Source: Sparassis latifolia (taxonomy: Eukaryota; Basidiomycota; Agaricomycetes; Polyporales; Sparassidaceae). Taken from it: a stretch of DNA of 64,000 bases. Positions 48,633-59,771 of this stretch are shown here, in pieces; within the stretch, counting starts at the first letter, position 1, and each line of letters starts with the position of its first letter. The stretch spans positions 1,426,001-1,490,000 of the forward strand of contig CM031556.1 in assembly GCA_018466975.1 (NCBI GenBank). Direction: 5' to 3'. A program made the position numbers and the translations under genes. The notes below the pieces were generated by a model. That model was not told where the DNA came from, ran no database searches, and was given only the letters and a program-made list of their open reading frames with translations.

Positions 48633-49580
48633 TCAGAACGCAGCCGGCTGCTCATACTGGAAAGGTTCCTCAGCCTGGTACTGCGCAGGGGCGTCGGCAG
48701 GCGGTGCCGGCTGCGCGATGATAGCAGGCTCGCGCTGCTCAGACGTAGGCTCCGCGACGATCTTGTCGATTGGCGGTTCAAGGATCTGGACAGAGTCAGG
48801 CAGAGGCTTGCGAGGACCAAGTTGACCCTCAGGATCCCAGCCCTTCATGCTAAGGAAACATGGGCCTTTTAGCCGCCGTGTTCCGCCACAACAGAGACAG
48901 AAGAAACGCACATTTTGACCTTGATACCAAGGACACCTTGCCTGAGCATGACGTGCCGTACAGCATAGTCGACAAAATCCACGGCAGGCTGACCGGAGTG
49001 GATCATGAAACCGTCGGTGAACTTCATCGACTTGGCACGAGCAGCACGCAGCTTGCCAGACACTACAACCTCGCAACCCTTCGCACCGGACTCCATGACG
49101 AAACGGAGGACACCATAGCACGCCCTAGATATACATTGATGAGACGTTACAGAACGCGCATCGGAGAATGATGCTGACCTTCTGACAGCAAGTCCACCGA
49201 GCAGCTTGTACCTCAAACTCTCACATTGGGCAATGGCGGACAGACCACGGTATTGTACCTTCTCGGCGAACAACTCGAGGGAGTTCTCAGGGAACTTGAA
49301 GCGCTTCTGCACCAGGGCAGTAAGCTCGCGGATACGGCGACCCTTCTCACCCAAGACTTCCTGTGTATGGGTAGCGCGGACGATGATCTGCAAAACGGTT
49401 AGACCTCTCCTGGATGAATTAAGCTACTCTGCAACGTACCTCAGTGCGGGCGTGGGTCACGCGGACATCGCATCCAGAGTAGCCCTCCTCAGAGAGTTCG
49501 CGAGTGAAAAAATCGTTCAACTCGGCGCGGAAGACACCATCGGCAACGAACTTGCGCTTTTTGCTGATCTGGCCGGACAT
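48633..49580 (-). CDS. RPS3: 40S ribosomal protein S3 (uS3)
   Basis: Reverse-strand exons 49440-49580, 49179-49387, 48912-49124 and 48633-48849 give 259 residues. Conserved: [40 protein letters not shown], the KH-domain loop [60 protein letters not shown] and [20 protein letters not shown]. The C-terminal tail is Pro/Ala/Glu-rich, a fungal extension. uS3 lines the mRNA entry channel of the small subunit. Confidence 0.96.
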
Positions 49581-50035
49581 TTTGAAGGTGGAAAAGACTA
49601 TACCAAGGACAAAGTACTGGTAAGCTTCCTTCGCCGAACCCGCATCATCCGTTGCAATGTGTGCCCATCCAGCCAACTGTCCACCCGATCTCTCCCAGTT
49701 TCAACATGCAGACGGTTGACGGGATGCTGAGGAACCAAAATACACGAACCTTGAGGGGAATAGAGGTGGGCCGGGCGTCGGAAGTCTCGATGACGGTCTG
49801 TTAGTGGGGATTCGTTTCGGACTCTATGACTGCCTCGCATCACGTGATACGACGCGATCCTCAGGCTATCGCGCTCAGTTGGACGGGTACAAAACGTTCT
49901 ACACCGACGTGACTTCTAGCGTGCTAACTTACAGGATTTACATTGTTCGTTTCGCGACTTGCGTGAAAGCAAGGTAGGCTATCCTAACAACCAGCATGAC
50001 GCGCCCTTACACACTAGCAAGTACATAGTCTGCCG
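49581..50035. other. intergenic, RPS3 promoter and thiolase 3' flank
   Basis: About 450 bases. It probably carries the RPS3 5' untranslated region and promoter. No gene recognised. Confidence 0.45.
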
Positions 50036-51764
50036 TCATGGACGAAGCTCATTAACAAAGATGCCAGCCCCGCCCATGCCGCTGCCAATGCACATGCTTG
50101 TACACAAGACCTTCCCACCGCGACGACGAAGCTCCGCGAGACCTGTCACTACTTGACGAGTGCCAGCTGAAGGTGCATAGTGTCAGAGCCTCCCACAACG
50201 GAAACGACTAGTTGCACCTACTCATTCCAAGAGGATGGGTCAATGCAATCGATCCTCCACTGACAATGATGTTAATTAGAGGTCCATCAACGAAACGACA
50301 GTCACTTTACTTGGGATTTATTTTCTCAATCGGAATTTGAAGTTGCTCCACGCAGTAGGCGAACTGCGATGCAAATGCTTCGTTGATCTTGTTAAGACAC
50401 GGTCAATGATCGCCGCTTGACTGTATGCGTATCGCACACTTACCTCCCAGACATCAACGTCTTCCTTCGTCAGGCCCGTCTTCGCCAGAATCTTGGGTAC
50501 AGCAGCTATTGGCCCAATCCCCATGTAGCGAGGCTCAACACCTGATCATTAAATTCAGTCGACTCATCACGGATCGCTCGTGAATAATTGCACCGACCGA
50601 CAAAACTGCTCGCTACATATTTGCCCACAACTTGCATGCCTTCCTTCTCTGCTCGTTCTCTTGTTGTCAGAATACACAATGCGGCACCATCACCTAGACC
50701 AGCTGCATTTCCTGCAGTGGTGAAGGAACTACCCCAGTCAGGAAAAGCAGGCTTGAGTTTAGCGAGACCCTCTAGCGTGGTACCCCTTCGCAGAGTATCA
50801 TCGACAGAAATGACCGTCCCACGCAATTCGATTGGGATAATCTCGTCGGCGAATATGCCTTGGGCAGATGCCTGCGAAAGGAAGCGTGAATAGCAGTCAT
50901 GGCGTCGCGGGAAGCAGTACCTAACCTTCTCAGCTCTCGTATGGGATATGAGCGCGTATTGGTCCTGCTTCTCTCGAGGAACGTCGTACGCTTCTGCGAC
51001 CATTTCCGACGTCCATCCCATGGGCTATAACACCATCAACCGATCGTTGAGACAAGGAATAGTAGCATACATACCTGTACACAATCAATCGCCTGTGGGT
51101 GAGATCCTACTTGGTCCACAATCTCCGGAGTCGGACGTGGACTACGTAACACATTAATTAATATAGCTTGCATGATAACCTGTTGGGTGACCTTACTTCA
51201 AGGACATGCTCTCCACTCCAACTGCCATACCCAAGGTAATCTCTCGCGACTCGATCGCGTGAGCAATTCCTCTGATAGCCTGAAGTCCAGACGAACACAG
51301 ACGGTTTACAGTGGAGATAGGAACATCGGCAGGAATGCCGGCTGCCATTGCCGCTGCACGAGAAACATACAGTGGTGATGGTGGGTGACATGTTCCTACA
51401 TAGTTGCAATATGTTCATGGATGCTGGCACATTGAGGACCGGTATCACATACCTACGCAAATATCCTCAACTTTTGCTGGATCTAATTTCGTCTCGTTCA
51501 GAGCGGCCTAAAATACAGCATCAAGCCATCTGTGACGCGTGCATGGTAATTCGCTGCACGTACCTTGAACAAGGCGTGCAGAAGTTCATCTACTGGAGTG
51601 TCCTTCAGCTGCCCCTTCTTCGCGCGGCCCATAGCTGTGCGCTTCGCGAACGTTATGACTACATCATCTGGTTTCTTCTCCAGGATTGCAGCCAGGCCTC
51701 GAGACTGCGTAGAGATCGAGCGGGCACGAGAGACAGAGGTGCGAGGGACTAGCCTGGAGAACAT
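50036..51764 (-). CDS. POT1: 3-ketoacyl-CoA thiolase (beta-oxidation type)
   Basis: Ten reverse-strand exons: 51564-51764, 51453-51507, 51197-51395, 51075-51141, 50926-51024, 50598-50871, 50444-50541, 50311-50387, 50222-50259 and 50036-50166, giving 412 residues. The enzyme splits 3-ketoacyl-CoA in the last step of fatty-acid oxidation. Catalytic residues are seen as Cys in TVNRLCSSGLQAI, His in GGSIALTHPLGMTGTRQV and Cys in LCTSMCIGSGMGGAGI. The PRPTPEIVDQVGSHPQAIDC and EINEAFASQFAYC blocks fit the peroxisomal (ACAA1/Pot1) group. The N-terminus MFSRLVPRTSVSRARSISTQ is Arg/Ser-rich, with no clear PTS2 and no C-terminal SKL (ends NELRP), so location (peroxisome or mitochondrion) is open. Confidence 0.92.
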
Positions 51765-52202
51765 AATGATGACGAGGAACTATAGTACAGACAGACTTCC
51801 GAGAGCATGTCGCAGGTGTGCAGCTATGTATAGGAGACTCGCAGCCGAAATTGGTGGTGAGTTCCCCACAGGCGGGTCATGCCACTACGCTTAGGTGCAT
51901 CATGCGCGCACATCGGCAGGCGGGTGTCGCTCGCGCCCACCACTATCGAAAGACGCCAACAATATCGTTCGATTGTGTACGGGCTTATCCGGGCTTTGAG
52001 CACTTCGCAGCTGGGAATTCACAGCTCTTACGCATTGTAACCAATGAAGGTGAGAGACACCAGAGTCTACACTACCTAGACTGCAGGAATCCTCCGTTTT
52101 ACAGGGCCAGCCCCTTAGTAAAAGCTGCAGTAAATGATACTGTAACAGCCTGTGTCAGTCGAGGGAAGAAAGGTAATATCTAGCGCAAACCTCGGGTGAT
52201 TC
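51765..52202. other. intergenic, thiolase promoter and MRPL32 3' flank
   Basis: About 440 bases. Short chance frames only; nothing recognised. Confidence 0.45.
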
Positions 52203-52667
52203 TCAATCTGCCACCGCAGGTACACCACTCAGTGAGCCATCTCCGTTCTCCTTCGCCTCCGCCTTCCACGCACGGTTCAAGCTCGAGTAGCAATTTGGGC
52301 ACAGATGGTGAGACAACTTTGGTGATCCACAGCCTGGGCAATGCACTAGGTCTACGATGTGAAGCAGAAATGTAAACAACGTTGCGTATCCAGAGCGAAC
52401 GCTTAGACACGCACTTCGTTTATCTTTCAGACCCTTGTTTGCACTGCGCATAGCTTTCCGAGAGTGCGAGGTCTTCTTTTTGGGTACCGCGAGTAGGAAC
52501 GGAGGTAAAAGTTCGAGAAGGGACTGTAGTGTCGGTGTTGCCCAGCTGAACGGACGAGGTGTTGTAAGAAACGCTGGAATGAGTGCCGCCGAAAAGAGTG
52601 GTCGCCATGCGGGTAATCTGAAGGCCGGCAGAAGGAACTGCGTCTGCCGTAGAGCAATGGCCGCCAT
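52203..52667 (-). CDS. MRPL32: mitochondrial ribosomal protein bL32m
   Basis: Reverse-strand exons 52415-52667 and 52203-52351 give 133 residues. A hydrophobic and Arg-containing leader (about 60 residues) precedes the L32 core VPKKKTSHSRKAMRSANKGL, then LVHCPGCGSPKLSHHLCPNC. The four cysteines in two CxxC pairs form the zinc site seen in many bL32 proteins. It belongs to the large subunit of the mitochondrial ribosome. It is head to head with the NDUFA5 gene (181 bases between starts), another mitochondrial protein. Confidence 0.9.
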   Translation of the reverse strand: MAAIALRQTQFLLPAFRLPAWRPLFSAALIPAFLTTPRPFSWATPTLQSLLELLPPFLLAVPKKKTSHSRKAMRSANKGLKDKRSACLSVRSGYATLFTFLLHIVDLVHCPGCGSPKLSHHLCPNCYSSLNRAWKAEAKENGDGSLSGVPAVAD

Positions 52668-52848
52668 GGTAGTGGAAGGACGAGAGCAGCGAGGCTGTCA
52701 CGGTATCGTGAATCGTGAAGCGTGCAGTGACGGTTCGCTCTCGGGCGGGCGCCCCGGCGAAGCCGATTGCCTTTTGCATACTCATCCTATCGCAAGTCAC
52801 AGTGCGACGAGTGCCAGGCGTCTGACTTACATACGCACCAACAACACC

Positions 52849-53291
52849 ATGTTCCGTCTTACGCGTCCTCTACTCAACCAAGTTCTCAAGACGACTACAG
52901 GCATCGCGGGCCTACACGTACACCACGATCCCCTTCCAGAGCTGACGAGACTCTATCAATCAACACTCTCTGAGCTCTCCGCTATTCCGGAGACTTCAGT
53001 CTACCGCCAAGGCGTGGAGGCGCTTACCGAGCGAAAGCTGAAGATCGTGCAGGGTGCGAATGGAAACATAGCAGAGGTGGAGAAGCAGCTCGACGAGGGC
53101 CAGATTGAGGTGTCGTTGAATATTGCCCAGGACGAGCTGAGCTTGGTCTCGAAGATGATCGAATGGAAGGCGTACGTTTCCCTCGGTTCAGCTTTGGGCT
53201 TCTGCTGAAAGTCGTCCCTAGGTGGCAACCCTTGGAGGAGAAGCCTGAGGCGGGACAGTGGCAGTACTTCGGGACACCTTCGTCGTCGTAA
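52849..53291 (+). CDS. NDUFA5: NDUFA5/29.9-kDa subunit of respiratory complex I
   Basis: Exons 52849-53171 and 53222-53291 give 130 residues. Typical features of the ETC_C1_NDUFA5 family are TGIAGLHVHHDPLPELTRLY, VYRQGVEALTERKLKIVQ, the helical EVEKQLDEGQIEVSLNIAQD ELSLVSKM stretch and the end WQPLEEKPEAGQWQYFG. It sits in the matrix arm of mitochondrial NADH:ubiquinone oxidoreductase. Confidence 0.92.
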
Positions 53292-53765
53292 TGACTTGGC
53301 TGTGTGTGGAGACGGGAGTATTGACGCCTCGACCTAAACCAGCCATCTGCACTCCAGCTACCTTAGGTCCATTTCATTGTCGTTGGATATCTCCTTTCGA
53401 AACAGGTTGCTCAGTTACCGTTGTATTTAATGTGCATTCATCCCAAGTGTAGCGAACTCTTATACACCCTCGCAAACCTGCACGGCTTGCCAGATTCCAA
53501 TCCCCCTGCAATTCCATTAGTCTCCCCAGAGTATAGACGCTTTAGCTGCTTCAATCTTCGTGACTCAGGATATTCAAAATTCCATAACATACTAAATCAA
53601 CCTGGGTTTCGCGACGGTGACCTCAGACATCAAAGCTTCCCGTGTCGCCATGAGATATCCATTACTAGAAGGCGCGGGCAATAAAATCATGACACATCTT
53701 CACAAAGCTTCCTAAGGTACTGTACTCTGTAGTTCGATGCAAAACTTAGAGGACGAATTACTAAC
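53292..53765. other. intergenic, NDUFA5 3' flank to tRNA
   Basis: About 470 bases; no gene, repeat or other element recognised before the tRNA. Confidence 0.5.
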
Positions 53766-53855
53766 GCTGACAGCAGGATTTGAACCTACGCGGGCAATGC
53801 CCAAGTGATAATGAGAAATTCAAATCACTCGCCTTAACGACTCGGCCATATCAGC
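53766..53855 (-). tRNA. tRNA-Ser(TGA) with a 9-nt intron
   Basis: On the minus strand GCTGATA and TGTCAGC form the acceptor stem (with G-T pairs), and GGCCGAGTCGTTAAGGC forms the D arm. The anticodon arm has AGTGA/TCACT with loop TTTGAA, then a 9-nt intron TTTCTCATT, then A. The anticodon is TGA (reads UCA). The long variable arm GGGC-ATT-GCCC marks a type II tRNA. The T arm is GTAGG-TTCAAAT-CCTGC. A split just after position 37 is the standard place for nuclear tRNA introns. Mature length is 81 nt. Confidence 0.88.
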
Positions 53856-53988
53856 GTCGCACTCCTGACGAAAGTTATAACACTTGACAAACTGACGTAC
53901 TCCTGAAACACCGGGACTCATCGCCGGTTTTGACAGGAGGAGTTTCGTTCAAGCAAAGATACGCTGCGCAGGCAGCTTCGACAACAGC

Positions 53989-54622
53989 ATGGACTCGCTG
54001 ATCCCATTCACAACCTCGGGGTCGCTTGTGGATTGCGTCGACAGTACGTCTATCCAGAGTCAACTCAAGGAACACCCACCCAACCTGAGCCCATAATCCT
54101 ATTCCTTCGGTCCGCTCATGTATCCATCGCTCCTCGCGTCTCGCTCCAACCAGGGAAGATGCTGGTGGTCCTTCGAGACGGCAGGAAGTTGCAGGGGGTC
54201 TTGAGATCGTACGATCAATTTGGTGCGCGAGTTCAACACTTCGGAATCCCACCGAAGTGAACTAAACCGCTTCCCAGCTAATTTAGTTCTGGAGGATACG
54301 GTCGAGCGAATATATCATCGTGATGTGTTTGCAGAAATGTGGCGGGGGCTGTTTCTCATCCGCGGTGAAAACGTTGTCCTGCTGGGCGAAGTAGTATGTA
54401 CTTTCCGTCCATTGTTAGGGCTGCTTTCATCCTCCTTCTGACCATATGCAGGACCTGGACCAAGAGGACGACGTCCCGCTCAGACAGGTAGAATGGAGTG
54501 ATCTGGAGCCATATCACAAGCAGGATATCCTCAACAAGAAACATCACGAAGACGTCAAGACACAGGTTCTGTTCGAGCAGAAAGGATTCTGCAAGGAAGG
54601 CGGCGAAGGGGACGGATACTAA
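53989..54622 (+). CDS. LSM1: LSM1, Lsm1-7 mRNA-decay complex subunit
   Basis: Exons 53989-54043, 54154-54222, 54278-54393 and 54452-54622 give 136 residues. The Lsm fold is seen in GSLVDCVDRKMLVVLRDGRK (Sm1) and GLFLIRGENVVLLGEV (Sm2), with NLVLEDTVERIYHRD between them. The C-terminal extension with DLDQEDDVPLRQVEWSDLEP and the helix QDILNKKHHEDVKTQVLFEQ is specific to Lsm1 and runs across the ring. The complex binds deadenylated mRNA and promotes decapping in the cytoplasm. Confidence 0.95.
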
Positions 54623-54864
54623 TGTACTTGTCGTTAGGTTTATTCGATAGACGAACTCCAGCACAGGCAGATTCATTACGCCATAGGAGTCGTCACTACC
54701 TGTATTTATCTCATTGCTGTCTCCCAGTTGTCTCTGATATCTCGCGAGGATGTCTTATTATCTCCTGTGCACGTAATGATATAATCGACAGCAAAATGCA
54801 AAGCATCGAAGAGACGTCACAAGAATCGAACAAGAGGAACCAATAAGGATACAGTGTCATCGAT

Positions 54865-57800
54865 CTAGTTCTTCCGTTTCTTTCCCTTCTTGACCTGGTC
54901 ACCGTTTGATTTTGAGTGAGACAAATTATTGGAGGAGGCTTTTCCATTCAATGGCTGCAAGGGTGAACCTGTGCCCATGGAAGAGGTGCGGGCTTTAGGG
55001 TCGATAACGTCTTCAATTTGTCTTCGGATCTCTCGTTCACCGGTGGTGAGCTGCAGCAGGGCAGTCTCCATCGTCTCCTTCTCGAAGCTAACTTCGGCTA
55101 AACGTAGCTTCTGCCATCTGCAAAATGAAGAGGAAAGTAAACATGCAATTGACTACGTGAGGACAGTGAGCGGACATACCCCGCATGACGGTCGCACTTC
55201 TTCTTCCCCTTGCACCACCACTCGCCCTCTTCAGGAGCACCATCAACCTGCATGTGCTCACCCTCCACCTCAGCCCCCTGCTGATCCAACTCCTCGTAGC
55301 TCTCCAAAACGCCAGCGCCGAACTCGGCATATTCCTCGTCGCCGAAGCACAGTCGCTGGTCCCATCCGCACTCGTCGAGTGTCTCCGCGCGAGCGGTCGC
55401 GTACTCCACGAGCTTCTCCCGCCATACGACCACTTCCATCTGTTTCTTGAGCTCGTCACGCCTCTGAGCAACCCTCTCCAGTTGGACGTGCAGGTGTGCC
55501 ATGTCCCGCTCGACTTTCGTCTTCGTTGGCATCACGACTTCAACAGGAAGGTCTGACAATCGCTCAGCGGGCATAGGATGATTTCCGTTGAGCTTGGCGG
55601 CGTCCGCCGTTTCCTGCACGTCCTTCACCTCTTTGACGCAGACCGCGACACCCTCGCGCTTGTCAGCGCTCTTGACACTCTCCCAAAGACGCCTCTTGTC
55701 ACCGCCCCAGGCGTCAATGCGAGACTGCATATATAGCATGCCGCACTCGTCCGAGCAATACTTCGAGAACGCACCGCGAGCGGGCTTGTGACAAGCACTT
55801 GGTGAGGACGGGTTGGGGTGCTTGAGGCCGTATAGGCATCGGCGTTTGTATGTAGTTCGGAGGGAGAGATGTGGGTTGCCTGGGGCACGCGTCGATCGTC
55901 AGCCTAGCACAGCGAGCAGAACGACGACAGTACGCACTCTCGATGCACGGCGGACATATAAACTGGTCGACAAGGTCTACTTCGACATCCGGCATGTTCA
56001 CGCATTGCGTATGATACCACTCATCGCACCTGCAAGGGATCACAGAGAAGCCGTCAGTATAAGACCAAACGGTACTGTATATGCGCCGTTAATTGCTCAC
56101 CGATCACACGCGATCATCACTCGGTCCTCGTCATAGCTTGTCTTGCACACGCAGTAGAGTTTATCGTCCGTGTCAGCACCATCCTCGCCATCAACTTGCC
56201 CCTTGCCTTCAGGCCCCACCGAGCCACCGGGCATAGCAGATGTGGACCGCGAACGAGACGTTCCTGCAGCAGCAGAGACAGACCGCTTGGGTGCTGACGA
56301 GCCAAGTCCGGGAGGAGGGACGGTCTTCTTGCCTTTGGTCATAGGGGCAGGAATCGCAGGCGTGAGTGAAGCGGACGCAGGACTGAGGGCAGAGGTAGCG
56401 CTGTCCTTACTACCGGTAGCCTTGACTTTAGGTTTCGCCGCAGGCTTGGGCTTCGTCTTGGGAGGCTGCTTCGGCTTCGGCATAGGCTGCAACTTGACGT
56501 TAGCAAGTCAACGAGTCAGCGCGCATGTATCCTCACCTTCTCACTAATGGCCTTCTTCTTGTGATGAGAAGCCACACTGACGACCCCAGAGCCTTTCGTC
56601 TTTGCAGGCCCCGTCAGCGCAACTTCCCTGGAAGTGCCCACGTTGGTCAGTGCCGGAGGCGGCATTGACTCACGTTGGACATCAGGTGTTAAGTGAGCAT
56701 GTCTGGCATCGGATGTTCGCTTGCTGATGTGGGTGTGCTTTGAGTGAGCCGACGGAACATGTTTCGGGCGGGAGTGTGAAGGTCGCGGCTTGTCGTCCAA
56801 AAGACTTAGGAGTTCGTCCTCGACGTCGAGATCCATGAAGTCATCGCGACCGGTCGATCTGTCGTCTGGCACTGCGTCGGCAGCGAGATCAAGCTCTAAG
56901 CTGACGCTAGTCTCGCTTCCCTCAGCCTTTGCCGATGAGAAGGGTGCTACCTCATTAGGGGCGTCAAGCTCTTGCTCGAGCATTGCTAGCGGAGTCGGCG
57001 TGCGGGTGCGACTTCGTGCATACTTATGTTTCTTCGAGTCGGCACGGCCAGTGTGAGGCAACGGGTCTTCGGTTGGTGACGCACCTTCCTTGGAATCGCG
57101 TGCATGCGACGGTAAGGAATAGGAAGGGGGATGTTTCTTGTCCTCGACGGGAGACAACGCCCGCGTCCTTCTCGGAGGCGACGCTGCAGCGTAATGCTCG
57201 AGCAACCACTCGTGCGGATCCTCCTCCCGCGTCTCAATCCTCTGTGAATGCTGAAGCTTGGCCTCGCGCCTTCCATGTTCATCCCGAGGAATCGCCTTCC
57301 CCTTCTCCCCGCCCTTTGCCTTTTCCGCCTTCTCCTTCTTGTGCGCAGGTCTCTCGCGCCTCTTCTGTTCTTTCTTTTCCGGCTGTCCTCCCGGTCCCGC
57401 GAATACTTCTTCACTGTGCTGCGGACCGCTATCCTCGGGCTGCAGGCTCGGCGCGGGTGAGGTTGCAGCTGTGGGTGCCTGGTAACTAGATAACGCGCTT
57501 TCGGTGCTGCCAGCCGCACCTCCACCGTCTCCTCCCGGACCGAATAAGGGCGATCTCTGAGTTCCTTCACCTAATCCGACAATATTGGCAGGAGCAGGTG
57601 CTTGAACAACCTCCGACCTAAATTGAAAACCGGATGGTGATCTAACTTCCAAGGGGGACACCGAGGAAGCACCGGTCAGTGATGAGTGATGATGTGACTC
57701 CGCCATCACAGGTACGTCGAACGGGGCGACACCAGAACCTCGACGCCTCTTCAGGGGCGGTTCACCATCCCTGTGAGAAACAAGGGCGGGAATGTCAAGG

Positions 57801-59520
57801 CCCAAAGCAGGATGAGAAACTTGTGGACTTGGCGTTGGCTGTTGAAGCTGTCGCTGCTGCGCCGCCTCTGGTTGTGCACTTGCGCGCCCCATGACAGGGC
57901 TCAAACTCGTTCGAGGGCTGTCATTCCTCCTCACCGCCTCTGAACTCGATATCTCCCCGCTCAGCCTCCTCCGCTCCTCCGTTGCAGCTTGCACGAGCGC
58001 CTCGAGGCCGCCGAGACCGCTCGAGCGTTGCGGGGGTGAATAGGAATTCAGGATGTTGGGCAACGCGGCAGCCGACGTATTCCTAACTGTAGGGACGGGG
58101 TCCGATAACGCCAGCGCAGAATGTGGCGGAGGAAAGGGGCGCGGCTGAGGCACCCGCTGGGCGAGTTGATGACTGGTGGAAAATGGTAGAGGTGGACTCG
58201 CAGGCCCAGACAGAACGCGGCCTTGGACGGTTGCTTGGGCCACTTGATGGTAGGACAGTTGAGGAGTGCGATACGATGATTCTGGCTGCGTCACGGGATT
58301 ATAGTAGTTGATGGGAGACGCAGATGCGTGGCGGCTAGACAACACTGGTGATTCTGAAGCCTGCCGATGCAGAAGTAAGTTGTAGATGGAGGCCGGTGAC
58401 TGCGAGGGCGAATGAGGTGGGGGCTGGATGGCGTAGGGCTGTGACGTCGACGGGCAGTCGGAGTGCTCACTGCGTGATGAAGAAGGCCTCGTAGAGTAGG
58501 ACGTACTCGGTGGCGAGTAGGAATGTTGATGGTAGGGATCGGAAACCCTAAGCGAAGGCTGAGGATGTGATGATTCAGCCTGGAGTGGCGGGCGACGGCC
58601 GGCATGATCAGTGAAGTCGAAACCATGGACGGAGAAGGCTGGTCGGGTGTCTGTGTAGCCTGCGACACGATCTGGGGAGCGGTGCCTGTATGCGGACCAC
58701 GATTGCGTTGTAGGGGGTGGCGAATCGTCTTCTGAATGCGGGGACGGGGTGTGTCTCCAGAGATGGACGGGCTGCAACGACAAGGGCACGATGTCGCGGC
58801 TAGAGCCAGCAGCAGGCAAGTTACTTACATGCTCTATGTTCGAGAGAGGCCTGTCATGCGCGCGCACTCCTGACGAGCGCGATTCGAGGATGGGGCGCGA
58901 CTGAACAGGGCTGGGAGATGGTCGAGAGGGAATGGAGGCCGAGGGTGGTGGCGAGTCATCGGGGCACAACAAGGAGGAGATGGCGAGCCGGCGAGCAGCC
59001 ATGGGAAGTCGACGGCGAGCACGGGCAGGTGGCAGACGGAAGGAGGACAGCGGCGCGGGCAGCGTCAAAGCAGGGATAGCCTTGCTCAGCTCGCTCAGCG
59101 CCGCGGTACTTTCGGAGGTCACGAGCCGTCCCCACCCATGATCATCGTCCTCGGCCCCGGTCGTTCCCACCAACGTCTCGGCCAGCGTCGACGCTCTATC
59201 GACACACAATCGGTAGATCACAATCTCGGCTCACACACAAGGTAGACACCATGCAAGAGAAAATAACATTGACACCATCAACTGTACAACGAGACATTGC
59301 GACGCAACCCACACAGCGGCCACGAAGAGCCAGCTGCTGGACAGCATGTCCATCAACCAAGCACGAGCACGCCGCACCCAAGTCCCATCGTTCGCAACCT
59401 TGCGGTCTTCTCCTTCTCCAGCCCATTATGACGGTCTCAAGGTCCTCGACCCACACCAGTCCTTACGGCGGGCGAGTCATCGTCGAGATGCTTTTCAAGG
59501 CTGCAGAGAATGGTCAGCAT
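54865..59520 (-). CDS. SPP1: Spp1/CXXC1-like PHD protein with a very long N-terminal extension
   Basis: Reverse-strand exons 59467-59520, a second exon 59398 to about 59283 (or 59235), 56537-59195, 56101-56492, 55938-56029, 55180-55879 and 54865-55117, about 1400 residues. A 57-nt in-frame intron at 58772-58828 (GTAAGT..GCAG) probably splits the large exon. The C-terminal third matches the Spp1/Cfp1 subunit of COMPASS: a PHD finger (YCVCKTSYDEDRVMIACDRC, then DEWYHTQCVNMP and FICPPCIE) reading H3K4 methylation, a Cys/His-rich region (YCSDECG, CDRHAGWQKL) and a helix near ETALLQLTTGEREIRRQIED. The first about 900 residues are Ser/Pro-rich and disordered, with a hydrophobic start (VRRARAWLMDMLSSSWLFVA). 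The start at 59520 (MLTILCSLEKHLDDDSPA) and exon 2 end are uncertain. Confidence 0.75.
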
Positions 59521-59771
59521 TATGCGTGCCAGCGAACAGACATGGCAGCGCACCTGTGTTTTTGCGTTGAGAGAAACGCTGATGGGAGAGGCTTATATCC
59601 AGAGGATAAACTGTACAGTGGCTGGGGCAGGACCCCGGGGCGCGGTTGCGGAGTCCACCGAGACTGCTCGTGCGCCTGTGCGCCCCTCTCTCAGCCTGCA
59701 GATCGTCGACAATCCGCTCGCCGTACAGGCATCTAATCCGCTGATTGACTCCTAAAAGGGCCCCGTCAGAC

